From: Nocardia jejuensis NBRC 103114 | Lineage (GTDB): Bacteria > Actinomycetota > Actinomycetes > Mycobacteriales > Mycobacteriaceae | DNA length: 64,000 nt | Direction: 5' to 3' | NCBI RefSeq assembly: GCF_001613145.1 | Contig: NZ_BDBU01000047.1 | Span: forward strand, 1-64,000 | Notes under the pieces: model-generated | Told to the model about the DNA's origin: nothing | The model's database searches: none | What the model saw: only the letters and a program-made list of their open reading frames with translations | Position numbers and translations under genes: made by a program | In this document: positions 42,701 through 50,794 of the stretch, one piece after another | Layout of the letters: the number at the start of each line of letters is the position of its first letter | How positions within the stretch are numbered: position 1 is the first letter of the stretch

Positions 42701-45700
42701 TGCGCACTCGCGGCGCGATCTCGGTGACACCGGGCGCGGCGTTCGCCACCGCCTCCCCGAGCTCCACCGCGCTCCCGGCCCACGGAACGTCCGGCGTGGA
42801 GGTTCCGGATCCGGCGGGCGCCGTGGTCTGGGGGCTGGTGCGCTCCGCGCAGTCGGAGAACCCGGGCCGCATCGTACTGCTCGATACCGCCGATACCGAA
42901 GTGGATGTGGCAGCCGTGCTCGCCACGGGCGAACCCCAGGTCGCCGTGCGCGACGGTATGGCCCTGCGCCCGCGGCTGACTCGACGTGTCGAGACCACGG
43001 AACCCGCGCCCGACGGCCGGATCTCGCTGGGAGACGGCGCGGTGTTGATCACCGGCGCTCCCGGACGGCTCGGCTCCGCGCTGGCCAGGCATCTGGTCGA
43101 TGCCTACGGTGCCCGAGATCTGGTACTCCTCAGCCGCCGTGGCATCGACGGTCCCGGCGGCCGGGAGTTGCGCGAGCACCTCGAAAGTCGTGGAGCCCAG
43201 GTGCGATTCGCGGTCTGCGACATCACCGACCGCACCGCCCTGGCCGGTGTGCTCGACGGCGTGCGGATGACCGGCGTGATCCACGCGGCCTGCGTCCTGG
43301 ACGACGGCATCCTCGGCGCGCTGACGCCCGAGCGCCTGGACCGGGTGCTGCGCCCGAAAGTCGATGCGGCACAGCATCTGCACGAGCTGACGGCCGATCG
43401 GGACCTGTCGATGTTCGTGCTGTTCTCCGCCGCCGGCGGCTTGTTCGGCACCCCGGGACAGGCCAATTACGCCGCGGCCAACGCCTACCTCGATGCGCTC
43501 GCGCTGCATCGCCGATCGCTCGGACTGCCCGCTCAGGCCCTCGCCTGGGGCACATGGGAGGTCGATATGCACGACCACTACGCGCAGGCGGACATTCGCC
43601 GTATCGAGCGTGCGGGTATTCGCACCTTCTCCGTCCCGCAGGGCATGGCTTGCCTGGATGCCGCACTGCGGCTGGGTGATCCGATGCTGGTGCCGCTGCT
43701 GCTCGACACCGAGGTCCTGCGGCACTCGCCCTCGGTGCCGCCGCTGCTGCGCGGACTCGTGCGCAGCCGGACCCGCCGCGCCGTGGCCGATGTCGCGGTG
43801 GCCGACGCCGTCGCCGGATCGCGCTTCGCCGAACGCCTTCGGCCCCTCCCCCGGGCGGAGGCGCTCGCCCTGGTGATGACGGCGGTGACCGAATGGACCG
43901 GGCAGGTGCTCGGCCATACGGGAACCGAGAAGGTCGCGACCGCCGAGACGTTCCAGAGCATCGGCCTGGACTCGCTGATGGCGATCGAATTGCGCAACAA
44001 GGTGCGTGAGCACACGGGTGTCTCGGTGCCGCTTGGCACCATTCTGGCCGAGCGGACCCTCACCGACCTGGCCGACTATCTCGTGGATGAAGCACTGCGG
44101 CAGGGGAATTCCGGCGCGGCCGAGTCGGCCGCGGAAGTGCCGGAGTTCGAGGTGCTGCCCGTGACCCGGGACATGATGCGTCTGCTGCGCACCGAACAAC
44201 TCGGCATCCCGAGCGCCGCCCAGACCGGTGGAGTGGCCGTTCGACTGGCCGCCTCCGTCACCGAGCCGATGCTGGAGCAGGCGCTCGCGCGCCTGGCGCG
44301 CCGGCATGCGGCCCTGCGCACCACCATTCGACCCAGTCAGGAACACGGGCGGCAGTTGCAGATCAGCCGCGAGCCGGGCCTGCTGGCCGGGTGGCGGGAT
44401 CTGGAGCACCTCGACGACGCGGTCGTGGGCCGGCACTTCCGGGATCTGATGGCGGGGCCGTTCGATCTGGAAACGGGGCCGCTGTGGCGGTTCGAACTGC
44501 TGAACGCCGAATCCGCCGACCCGGTCCTGCTTTTCGGCGCGCACCACAGCATGAGCGATGTGCAGTCGATGCTGCTGGTGGCCGGTGAGCTGGCCGCCGA
44601 ACTCTCGGGTGAACCGCTCGATGACACGGTCACCAACCGGGACATGCATCAGCTGCTCTCGGCGCAGCGGAGTCGTCGCGAGGGCGAGGAGACCTCGGCG
44701 GCCCGATGGCGGGCGAACTTCGAGGGTGCGGCTCGACTCGAATTGACCTGGGCACAGCCGCGTCCGGCCGAACGCACCTACGGTGCGGGGGCGATCGCGG
44801 TCGATATGCCCGAGGGATTGCACGATCGGGTGGCCGAGCGGGCCCGCGAACTCGGGCTCACTCCGGCCGCGGTGTTCCTGGGCGCGCTGACCGTGCTGCT
44901 GGCTCGCCGTCAGCAGGTCGAGCGATTCACCGTCGCGGTTCCGGTGGACACCCGCATGCACGCCGACGCCACCGATGCGGTCGGGTATTTCGGTGTGCCC
45001 GTGCCGTTCCCGGTGTCGGTCGGGACCGACGAGGTGGTCGCGGATGTGCTGCGGCGCACCGGAGACCGGCTGCGCACCCTGCTGACGCCGGGCGCGGGAT
45101 TCGCCGAGGTGCTCGCGACGCTGGCCGCCGCGGGCCTGTACCGCGACAACGCGCCGCTGGTCGAGGTGTACTTCAACTATCTGCGCGCCAACTCCGCCGT
45201 GGCGGCGGCCGAGATCGTCCCGGTGAGCACCGGATACTCCGACCTGGACCTCATGGTGGCGGTGCTGCCCGATACCGGTCAGGTGTGGTTCACCTTCAAC
45301 AGCGACATCATCGACGCGACCAGCTGCGCCGAGTTCGGTGCGCAGTACCTGGAGACGATCTCCGCGGCGATCACCGATCCCGGAGCCCCCGCGCTGCCCG
45401 CGGAAACCGTTGGGCGGCAACCGGTGTCCGGCATCCGTGCCGCGCTGGGCGCGACGTTCACCCTCGGCCGAATCCCGGAACTGCTGGCGGCGGCCGCCAC
45501 CGGCAGCACCCCGATCACCGTCGCGGAGGCCCCGTATCACCAGATGCTGACCTGCCTGCGCGACCCCTCGGGCGTGTTCGCCGCGCCCTCCACGGCGCTG
45601 GGCGTCGTGCTGCTGCGCGCCGCGGATCTGGAGCGGTTCGGCGCGATCACCGACGATGTGCTCGCCGAACTCGCCGAGGACTATCCCGCAGCGGTGCGCG

Positions 45701-47028
45701 AAGTCACCGAACGCACCCGCAAGCCGATCATCGTCGGGCTCCTGCCCACGGCCACCGAGCAGGATCGCTTCCTGGCCTGGGAGCGGACCGTCTCGGCGCG
45801 CCTGCGTGAGATACCCGGCGTAGCCGTGCTGGACACCGACGAATGGACGCGAATCCATCAGGTGGACAACCCGTTCGACGATCGCACCGAGATCCTGGCT
45901 CATCTGCCCTTCTCCCCCGAATTCCAGGCCGCCGTGGCGCTGACGCTGGTCGAGACGGTCGCGGCCGTCACCGAACCCGCACCCAAGGTCATCGCCGTGG
46001 ACGGCGACGACACCCTCTGGAGCGGCACCGCGGGCGAACTCGGCTCCACGGCAGTGACTTTCGATGCGCCGCGCATGCTGCTGGCGACGCGGTTGGCGCG
46101 GTGGCGCGCGGCGGGAACGCTGCTGGTGCTGGTGACGAACAACGACGAGGATGTGGTCGAGGCCGTTCTGGCTCGTCCGGACAGCCTCCTGCACCGAGAG
46201 GACTTCGCCGCCGTCTCCTGTGGTTGGGACGCCAAACCCCAACGGCTGGAAGCCATCGCGCAGGAACTGGGGCTCGGGCTCGACACCTTCTGCTACCTCG
46301 ACGACAACCCCGTCGAGGTGGCGCGGATGCGCGCCGAACTGCCCGAGGTCCTGTCGGTCACCGTTCCCCCGGCCGAGGATCTGGGCGCGTTCCTGACCCG
46401 GCTGTGGCCGATGACTCCGATCGCCGCCACCGCCGAGGACCGTGCCCGCGCCGACTTCTACCGCCAGGAACAGGACCGCGACAAAGCCCGCGCCACAGCG
46501 GAATTCGCGGACTTCCTGACTCAGCTCGAGCTGCGAGTCGACACCGAACCGCTGACCGAGGCCACCGTCGAACGGGCGAGCCAGCTCATCCGGCGCACCA
46601 CCCAGTTCACCCTGGCCCCGGTCACCGCCGAGGAGCTCGATCGCTGGCGAGCGGGCGGCGAGGTCTGGACCGCCACCGCCGGTGACCGCTTCGGTGACTA
46701 CGGCCTCATCTCGGTCGTGGCGCTGCGCAAGGACGGCGACTCCCTGTGGATCGACGGCTGGCAGCTGAGCTGCCGCGCGCTGGGCCGGGGCGTGGAGGAA
46801 CGTCTGCTCGCCCATATCGCCGAGAGAGCCGAGGCGCTGGATTGTGTGAGCGTGCGCATCGCGTTCGAGCACACCGCCCGCAACGAACCCGCCCGCCGTC
46901 TCGGTGCTCGCCTGCTCGGCAGCGCGAGTACCCCCGATCATCACTTCGAGGTGGCGATCTCCCCGGCTCGCCTGCGGGCCTTCCGTTCCTGGGACATCCA
47001 GCCGATCGACCAGGAGCACACCCGATGA
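36778..47028 (+). CDS. FAAL-ACP-KS-AT-DH-KR-ACP-C-FkbH megasynthase
   Basis: This 3,416-residue hybrid synthase starts at GTG 36778; an in-frame stop lies two codons upstream. Domains: fatty acyl-AMP ligase about 1-570 (YTSGST near 167); ACP1 with Ser635 (GLGSHDL); KS 702-1122 (Cys871, His1006, His1046); AT about 1252-1550 (Ser1343 in GHSQGE, atypical YGGHS at 1445); DH about 1616-1888 (His1648, Asp1815); KR about 2082-2335 (LDD at 2174-2176, Tyr2231); ACP2 Ser2399; condensation domain about 2457-2872 (HHSMSDV at 2589); FkbH-like HAD plus transferase part about 2900-3416 (Asp3075, Asp3077; Cys3332 in SCRALGRGVE). No enoylreductase is seen. It should activate a fatty acid, extend it once, and join it to a glycerate-derived unit. 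The product is unknown. Confidence 0.92.
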   Translation: MLNTFTGTLFDQIANRPADLVYRFLDSGDIEGVVHEVSYGDLGLRVRAIGAALQDSGPQRALLLYPAGREFAEAFLGCLAAGVIAVPAPLPEWDNRSLRRLRRMVTHAEVDVVLAPQRVVAEQATLCAEIPELSGVHWLATDLITDDEAARWREPDLSPESVAFIQYTSGSTSAPRGVLLTHENLLHNQAALADGLGHERSFAESWDGALFASWLPMYHDMGLIAPLLHTIYLGANSVLMSPLHFLQRPERWLRAVSAYRAHTSGGPNFAYELCARKIAPEQLDQLDLSRWRVAFNGSEPVRAATMRKFSEAFAPAGFRARSHQPVYGLAEATLIVTASSTTAAPILRPVAGTRAESVGVGRPVEGITVAIVDPENRVERPDGAEGEIWVAGKSVAAGYFRDEAATAEVFGATLPGDERRYLRTGDLGIRSEGEYFVTGRRKDLLIVEGRNHYPQDIESTVETAHDGVRAGCVAAFSVEIGATGEQPIVVAEVRTEDPGELAEIEAAVRGAVATEHGLTLATVFLIRPGTVFKTSSGKIQRSACRAAYLSGELLTLTAGPLWSPEDEIYDLETTTATTESTTTEGAEAQTAESSEAGPSAEAIRSWLVREIAQQAALDPERIDVHLPLVEFGLGSHDLVELVVDLSDFVGRFLDTNVFFDHPTIDGVATVLAPAAPIEPVATDGETAPAGDAQDPIEHDDDDAIAILSMSCRFPGAADSPEALWKLLDDNNDGLGEVPAGRWDIEGLYDPDTTATGKAYTFRGGYVDGLDRFDAAFFGIGPREAAVMDPQQRMMLNLAWEAIERSGRDPRTLHGTPTGVYLGVYGTGYLADPAPEQLNGQVGTGLSPSVASGRISYTLGLHGPAITLDTACSSSIVAMHSAIAALRAGECDLALAGGATLLMSPVAHIELSKLGVLSPTGRCAPFSAEADGTVWAEGAGLVLLKRLGDARRDGDRVLAVVRGSAVNQDGRSQGLSAPNGAAQEQVLRTALRVTGLSPHDIDYVEAHGTGTALGDPIEARALARVFGPDRDPARPLAIGSLKSNIGHTQAAAGVGSVIKLVLALQHERIPATLNTSVPSPHVEWERSGIAVASKALAWPRGERPRRAGVSAFGLSGTNAHLILQEAPLDLGATGTDGDPITDTDTHATEFDDRTPAEGEHGATISLLPISARSERSLRGQAERLLDLVLADPSLEPAPVSRSLALHRTQFERRAVIVADDRDAMVEGLRDLVAGRPSPNVLLGAGAVLTNAKTAFVFPGQGTQWTGMARDLLAGSEAFRAEFEQCDKAFGAQLGWSLVDRLTTMTDADLLDFPVVQPLLFATMAALAATWRAAGVTPDAVIGHSQGEVAAAYCAGVIELSDAAKIVISRSHLMRDIPEPGAMAVVGLPETELGRWLSDVEDRVSVAAVNVRRSTVITGQQAAVQDLLAELDRAGIHTSLRATGTGYGGHSALIDTIRDSLADELADVTADIPVTQWYSTVTGEPVTGAPIEPDYWFRNAREPVRFADTIERMIGDGFRYFVEVGVHPSLTTAVKTLADELSREVVAVASLTRDQDGPTCLARAQAELYTAGHELDWTALVPESGRVDLPTYAFDERRFWTERLHRDTGSLGLGDIIHPILGAVVPQPDSNGVTLTGRVSRHLQPWVGDHASPTAVLLPGTALVELAVRAGDEVDCPALRELVLRAPVLVPERGAVRIQAVVGGPDDAERRPVRIYARDDSDPDARWTLHAEGTLAEDTEPVPAQLDSPDWPPAGAAAVDVRDLYAGLFTRGHHYGPLFRGLRAAWRREDEIFAEIELPDSAHEDAAAFGIHPALLDSALHSTALFGADGDHALLPFAWSDVNLWASGATSLRVRLTRSGPETVALTATDRTGQPVVSIGSLLLRPVVAAQWDAASLVPAYRRLFQLEWAQLPPLVPGRALTLRDWDSPDAGTADAIVVTVPQGTTPAQVHDTAQHVLATLQTILSDNRFERTPVLVRTRGAISVTPGAAFATASPSSTALPAHGTSGVEVPDPAGAVVWGLVRSAQSENPGRIVLLDTADTEVDVAAVLATGEPQVAVRDGMALRPRLTRRVETTEPAPDGRISLGDGAVLITGAPGRLGSALARHLVDAYGARDLVLLSRRGIDGPGGRELREHLESRGAQVRFAVCDITDRTALAGVLDGVRMTGVIHAACVLDDGILGALTPERLDRVLRPKVDAAQHLHELTADRDLSMFVLFSAAGGLFGTPGQANYAAANAYLDALALHRRSLGLPAQALAWGTWEVDMHDHYAQADIRRIERAGIRTFSVPQGMACLDAALRLGDPMLVPLLLDTEVLRHSPSVPPLLRGLVRSRTRRAVADVAVADAVAGSRFAERLRPLPRAEALALVMTAVTEWTGQVLGHTGTEKVATAETFQSIGLDSLMAIELRNKVREHTGVSVPLGTILAERTLTDLADYLVDEALRQGNSGAAESAAEVPEFEVLPVTRDMMRLLRTEQLGIPSAAQTGGVAVRLAASVTEPMLEQALARLARRHAALRTTIRPSQEHGRQLQISREPGLLAGWRDLEHLDDAVVGRHFRDLMAGPFDLETGPLWRFELLNAESADPVLLFGAHHSMSDVQSMLLVAGELAAELSGEPLDDTVTNRDMHQLLSAQRSRREGEETSAARWRANFEGAARLELTWAQPRPAERTYGAGAIAVDMPEGLHDRVAERARELGLTPAAVFLGALTVLLARRQQVERFTVAVPVDTRMHADATDAVGYFGVPVPFPVSVGTDEVVADVLRRTGDRLRTLLTPGAGFAEVLATLAAAGLYRDNAPLVEVYFNYLRANSAVAAAEIVPVSTGYSDLDLMVAVLPDTGQVWFTFNSDIIDATSCAEFGAQYLETISAAITDPGAPALPAETVGRQPVSGIRAALGATFTLGRIPELLAAAATGSTPITVAEAPYHQMLTCLRDPSGVFAAPSTALGVVLLRAADLERFGAITDDVLAELAEDYPAAVREVTERTRKPIIVGLLPTATEQDRFLAWERTVSARLREIPGVAVLDTDEWTRIHQVDNPFDDRTEILAHLPFSPEFQAAVALTLVETVAAVTEPAPKVIAVDGDDTLWSGTAGELGSTAVTFDAPRMLLATRLARWRAAGTLLVLVTNNDEDVVEAVLARPDSLLHREDFAAVSCGWDAKPQRLEAIAQELGLGLDTFCYLDDNPVEVARMRAELPEVLSVTVPPAEDLGAFLTRLWPMTPIAATAEDRARADFYRQEQDRDKARATAEFADFLTQLELRVDTEPLTEATVERASQLIRRTTQFTLAPVTAEELDRWRAGGEVWTATAGDRFGDYGLISVVALRKDGDSLWIDGWQLSCRALGRGVEERLLAHIAERAEALDCVSVRIAFEHTARNEPARRLGARLLGSASTPDHHFEVAISPARLRAFRSWDIQPIDQEHTR

Positions 47029-49703
47029 CCGGCCCCGCCGAACCCGCCTCGGTCCGCAACCCGGCCGTGGACCGCCGCACCCGCGCCGAATCCCTCGAGC
47101 GCGGCGCCACCCTCGACGTCGCCGCCCTCCTGGCTCGCACCAACACCCCCGCCCCACCACGCCCGCCCGACGCACAGCGAGAGCACCGACCCGGTTCCTC
47201 GCTGGTGAGTGACTCCGCTGCCGTGCTGATCGACGCACAGCACGCACCGCGGAGCCACGCTCCGGCCGACACACACCCCTCCGGTGCACACGCCGCGCCG
47301 AACACGACCGACCGACGCGGTCCGCGCACCTGGGACGCCGACGAATTGGCCTCGGCGATCACCGAACTCGCGAACCGCTTCACCGCCTCACCGATCGACG
47401 CCGACACGGACTTCTTCGACGCGGGCGGAACCTCGATCGCCGCCGTCGAACTGGTCGCCGCGCTGAGCAGCGAACTCGGCATCCACCCGGACCTCGACAC
47501 GGTGTTCTTCGACGCGCGTCCCCGCAGACTCGCCCGCCGGTGGCTCGCGGACAATCCGCGATCACGACGCCCACAGCACGACACGCCGACCGACCCGGAG
47601 TCCCGGGCGCTCGGTCGGGTCCATCCGGAACGACAGCCTCGCACCACGGTCTCCCCCGCCGCATCCGACGCAGGACCGCGCGCACTCGACGCGAACTCCG
47701 GTCCCGACCCCCGGGTCGCGAGGACACCAGCCGGTCTCCCGGGCACAGGCACACGAACACCGACCCTTCCGGAATCGACGCACAGCCACCACGCGGTCGC
47801 AGTGCGCGCCGAGACCGATCAGGGGCCCGACACCGGGATGGACGACGACCTCGCCCAGTTGTTCGCCGATCTCGGCGGCGCGGACAGGCTGCCGGTGGTG
47901 GATGCGCCGCGACCGGTCGCACCGCAGCGGATTCTGCTGACCGGGGCCACCGGGTTCCTGGGTAGTCATCTGCTGCTGGATCTGTTGCGGCACAGCCAGG
48001 CTCATGTGGTGTGCCTGGTCCGGGCACAGGACGATCAGGCTGCCACGCACAGGCTCGAGCAGGCGCTGCGGCGCTTCGCGCTGCCGTGGTCGAGGGAGGT
48101 GCTGCGGCGGGTGACGCCGCTGGCCGGCGATCTGCGCGAACCTCGGCTCGGGCTCTCGGACGAGCGATGGGACGCGCTCGCGGGTGAAATCGACTCGATC
48201 GTGAACGCCGGTGCGGCGGTGGACTTCCTGCGCGGGTACCCCTCGCTGCGCCGCACCAATGTGCTCGGTCCGCTGACCCTGGCGGAGCTGGCGTGCACCG
48301 GTCGGCCCAAACCCGTGCATCACATCTCGTCGCTGGCGGTGTTCAACGGATCCGATGCGGATGTACTCGCCGAGGACGAACCGACCGCGAACGTGTCGCG
48401 GCTGCCGATCGGGTACGACCGCTCCAAGTGGGCCGCGGAGGCGGTACTGCGCCGTGCGGCCGAGCACGGTCTGGTGGTGACCGTCCTGCGCCCCGGCGGG
48501 ATCGGCAGCCATCCGGAGACCGGTGCGCACAATCCGCAGGACCTCAGTGCGGGAATCACCGCGGCGCTCATGCGATTTCGCACGGTGCCGGGCTTCCGGT
48601 ACCTCAATGCCGCCCCGGTGGACTGGGTGAGCCGGATCGCCGCCGAGATCGTCGGCACACCCGATGCGTGGGGGCACACCTATCACCTCACCGGCACACC
48701 CACCTCACTCGAGCAGATGGTCGCCGAAACCACCGTCGGCGGGCTGGGTGTGCGCGTGCAGCACTGGGAGCAGTGGTGCGAGGACACGGTGCGCGCCATC
48801 CGTGACACCCCGGTACCGGAACTGGAATCGCTCGCACAGGTGCTGCAGAGCCCGGCGGCCCGCCGTCAGCTCGCGGCCATGGTCACCGCCTCGCCGTCCT
48901 CGGCCACCCGCACCGAGGCCTTCGTGGCCGCGCACGGCCTGCCCGCACCGCTCGTCAACGGTCCGGCGGCCCGGGGCGCGCTGCTCGCGGCCATGGCTTC
49001 CACGACGCCGCCGGACGCGGAACCCTACCTCCGATTCAACGAAACACTTTCCGGCACACTGAGTCCCATCGACGAGACGGTTCGATTCCCCGGGCCCGCG
49101 GGTGAGACCGTGCGGATTCCGGGCCCGATCGGCGAGACCCGCGACTTCCCGTGCGATCTGCGCCTGACGCTGTCCGTCGCGAGCAGCGCACAGGTGTTCG
49201 TGGCGCGCACCCTCGACGTGAGCGGCGAACTGCGCTGTCCCGGTCTGCACGACGACCCGCTCGTGGTCGAGGGCACCGCCGTGGTGCGACCTCACGACGG
49301 CATCCCGCTGCGCCACGAGGTGCGGCACCCGATCATGCATTATCGGCTGACACTGCGCGATTCGTCCGGCGACAGCTGGTGGCTGGAGGGCTACAAGTTC
49401 GCCGCCGCGCAGCGCCGCCTGGTCCGCCAGCTCGGCACCCAGGTGATCGAGATCGGCCGGGCCGGGGAGCCCGCGGCGTACACCGGCGAGGTCTCGGTGC
49501 CGATGCACACCTATCTGCCCGACCAGATCGACGGCATCCAGATCGATCCGAGACTGCCCGAACGCCAGCAGCGCCTAGCGAAACTGCTGTGGCTCAGCTG
49601 GTTCGGCGGTCAACTCGGCAAGAGCGTGCTGGAACCGATGCTGCGCGTCGGCACCGATCTGCTGGATCTGCGCCGCGCCCTGCGTAAGGAGAACCGCCGA
49701 TGA
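47025..49703 (+). CDS. Carrier protein - thioester reductase with extra C-terminal domain
   Basis: The 892-residue protein has a carrier domain with Ser137 in DFFDAGGTSIAAVEL, a long disordered Pro/Thr/Arg-rich linker (about 165-285), a thioester reductase domain from about 303 (LLTGATGFLGSHLLL, Tyr464-x3-Lys468), and a C-terminal beta-rich domain (about 700-850). The last domain contains MHYRLTLRDSSGDSWWLEGYK, resembling domains associated with GMC oxidoreductases in mycobacteria. The carrier is the likely acceptor for the glyceryl unit made by FkbH, and the reductase would free the product as aldehyde or alcohol. The ATG overlaps the synthase stop; the next gene overlaps its own stop. Confidence 0.88.
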   Translation: MTGPAEPASVRNPAVDRRTRAESLERGATLDVAALLARTNTPAPPRPPDAQREHRPGSSLVSDSAAVLIDAQHAPRSHAPADTHPSGAHAAPNTTDRRGPRTWDADELASAITELANRFTASPIDADTDFFDAGGTSIAAVELVAALSSELGIHPDLDTVFFDARPRRLARRWLADNPRSRRPQHDTPTDPESRALGRVHPERQPRTTVSPAASDAGPRALDANSGPDPRVARTPAGLPGTGTRTPTLPESTHSHHAVAVRAETDQGPDTGMDDDLAQLFADLGGADRLPVVDAPRPVAPQRILLTGATGFLGSHLLLDLLRHSQAHVVCLVRAQDDQAATHRLEQALRRFALPWSREVLRRVTPLAGDLREPRLGLSDERWDALAGEIDSIVNAGAAVDFLRGYPSLRRTNVLGPLTLAELACTGRPKPVHHISSLAVFNGSDADVLAEDEPTANVSRLPIGYDRSKWAAEAVLRRAAEHGLVVTVLRPGGIGSHPETGAHNPQDLSAGITAALMRFRTVPGFRYLNAAPVDWVSRIAAEIVGTPDAWGHTYHLTGTPTSLEQMVAETTVGGLGVRVQHWEQWCEDTVRAIRDTPVPELESLAQVLQSPAARRQLAAMVTASPSSATRTEAFVAAHGLPAPLVNGPAARGALLAAMASTTPPDAEPYLRFNETLSGTLSPIDETVRFPGPAGETVRIPGPIGETRDFPCDLRLTLSVASSAQVFVARTLDVSGELRCPGLHDDPLVVEGTAVVRPHDGIPLRHEVRHPIMHYRLTLRDSSGDSWWLEGYKFAAAQRRLVRQLGTQVIEIGRAGEPAAYTGEVSVPMHTYLPDQIDGIQIDPRLPERQQRLAKLLWLSWFGGQLGKSVLEPMLRVGTDLLDLRRALRKENRR

Positions 49704-50794
49704 CCGGACTGCGCTCGACAGGTGCGGAACTCGCTGCCGCGGAATCGTTTTCGTTCACCACCGCCGACGGCGTACAGCTTCGGCTGCACCGGGTCGGCCC
49801 GGACGACGCGCCCGCGGTGCTGCTGGTGCACGGGCACGGGATCTCCTCGGAGATGTTCGCACTGCCCGAGATCCGCAATGTCACCGATGTGCTGGCCGAG
49901 GCCGGATACCAGTCGTGGCTGCTGGACTGGCGCGGCAGTTCCCGGCTCCCGCACAACGAATCGGGCCGCCCGTACACCGTCGACGATGTGGCCCTCTACG
50001 ACCTCCCGGCGGCGGTCGATCGGATTCGGGAGCGGATCGGCGAACGTCCGCTGTTCGTGGTGGCGCACTGCATCGGCGCGCTGGCCCTGGCGCTGAGCAT
50101 GACCGGCGGCCTGCTCCCCGGATTGGCCGGGGTCGTCGCGCAGGGCGTCTTCCTCACCCCGAAGGTCACGACCTCGGCCAGAATGCGAGTGCTGCTGGGC
50201 AGCGAGTTGATCGGCTCGCGCATGACCCATCTGGATTCGGACTTCCGCAAGGTCGGACTGTGGTCCAAGCGCACACTGCTGTACGCCGCGCTTTCGCGCA
50301 AGGGCGACTGCCCCGACCCCACCTGCCGGATGGTCCAGCACGGCTGGGGCATGGGCGCCAAGCTGTTCGAACACGATCAGCTGCACGCGCGCACCCACGA
50401 TCGACTCTCCGAACTGTTCGGCGCGATCCCGCTCTCGGTGCTACCGCACCTGCGCCAGATGGAACTGGCGCACGCCGTCGTGCGCTGGAACGTGGACGAC
50501 GAGCGCTACCACGCGCTTCCGGAGAACGCCCTGGACCAGGCCGACCGGATCGACTGCCCCGTGCTGCTGCTGACCGGCAGCCGCAACGAGGCCTGGCTCG
50601 ATTCCAACAAGCTGTGTTACGACGTGCTTTCCGCGCGGAACCCGGGAGTCGAGGTGCGCTACACCGAGATTCCGTCGTACGGGCATCTGGACACGTTCAT
50701 CGGCCGCGGCGCGGCCCTGGACGTGTTCGGGCACATCGTCGATTTCCTGGACGAGGTGTCCGCGCGGGACTCGACCTCAGCTCGGAACGCGTAG
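49700..50794 (+). CDS. Alpha/beta hydrolase with Cys at the nucleophile position
   Basis: The 364-residue protein has an alpha/beta-hydrolase core: VLLVHGHG, LLDWRGSS, a nucleophile elbow VVAHCIGALA, and a C-terminal PSYGHLDTF with the candidate His. The elbow carries Cys in place of the usual Ser in GxSxG, which would give thiol chemistry or an altered activity such as acyl transfer. It is the third gene in the overlapping biosynthetic operon and resembles hydrolase domains found next to GMC oxidoreductases in mycobacteria. It could edit, release or transfer the acyl product. Its 3' end overlaps the convergent oxidoreductase gene by 18 bp. Confidence 0.82.
   Translation: MTGLRSTGAELAAAESFSFTTADGVQLRLHRVGPDDAPAVLLVHGHGISSEMFALPEIRNVTDVLAEAGYQSWLLDWRGSSRLPHNESGRPYTVDDVALYDLPAAVDRIRERIGERPLFVVAHCIGALALALSMTGGLLPGLAGVVAQGVFLTPKVTTSARMRVLLGSELIGSRMTHLDSDFRKVGLWSKRTLLYAALSRKGDCPDPTCRMVQHGWGMGAKLFEHDQLHARTHDRLSELFGAIPLSVLPHLRQMELAHAVVRWNVDDERYHALPENALDQADRIDCPVLLLTGSRNEAWLDSNKLCYDVLSARNPGVEVRYTEIPSYGHLDTFIGRGAALDVFGHIVDFLDEVSARDSTSARNA

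Noticed and set aside
41419..47289. A very long antisense open frame (about 1,950 codons) opposite the synthase gene.
   Set aside because: It is rich in Arg, Gly, His and Gln without domains and mirrors the codon pattern of the plus-strand synthase, so it is a shadow of high-GC coding sequence.
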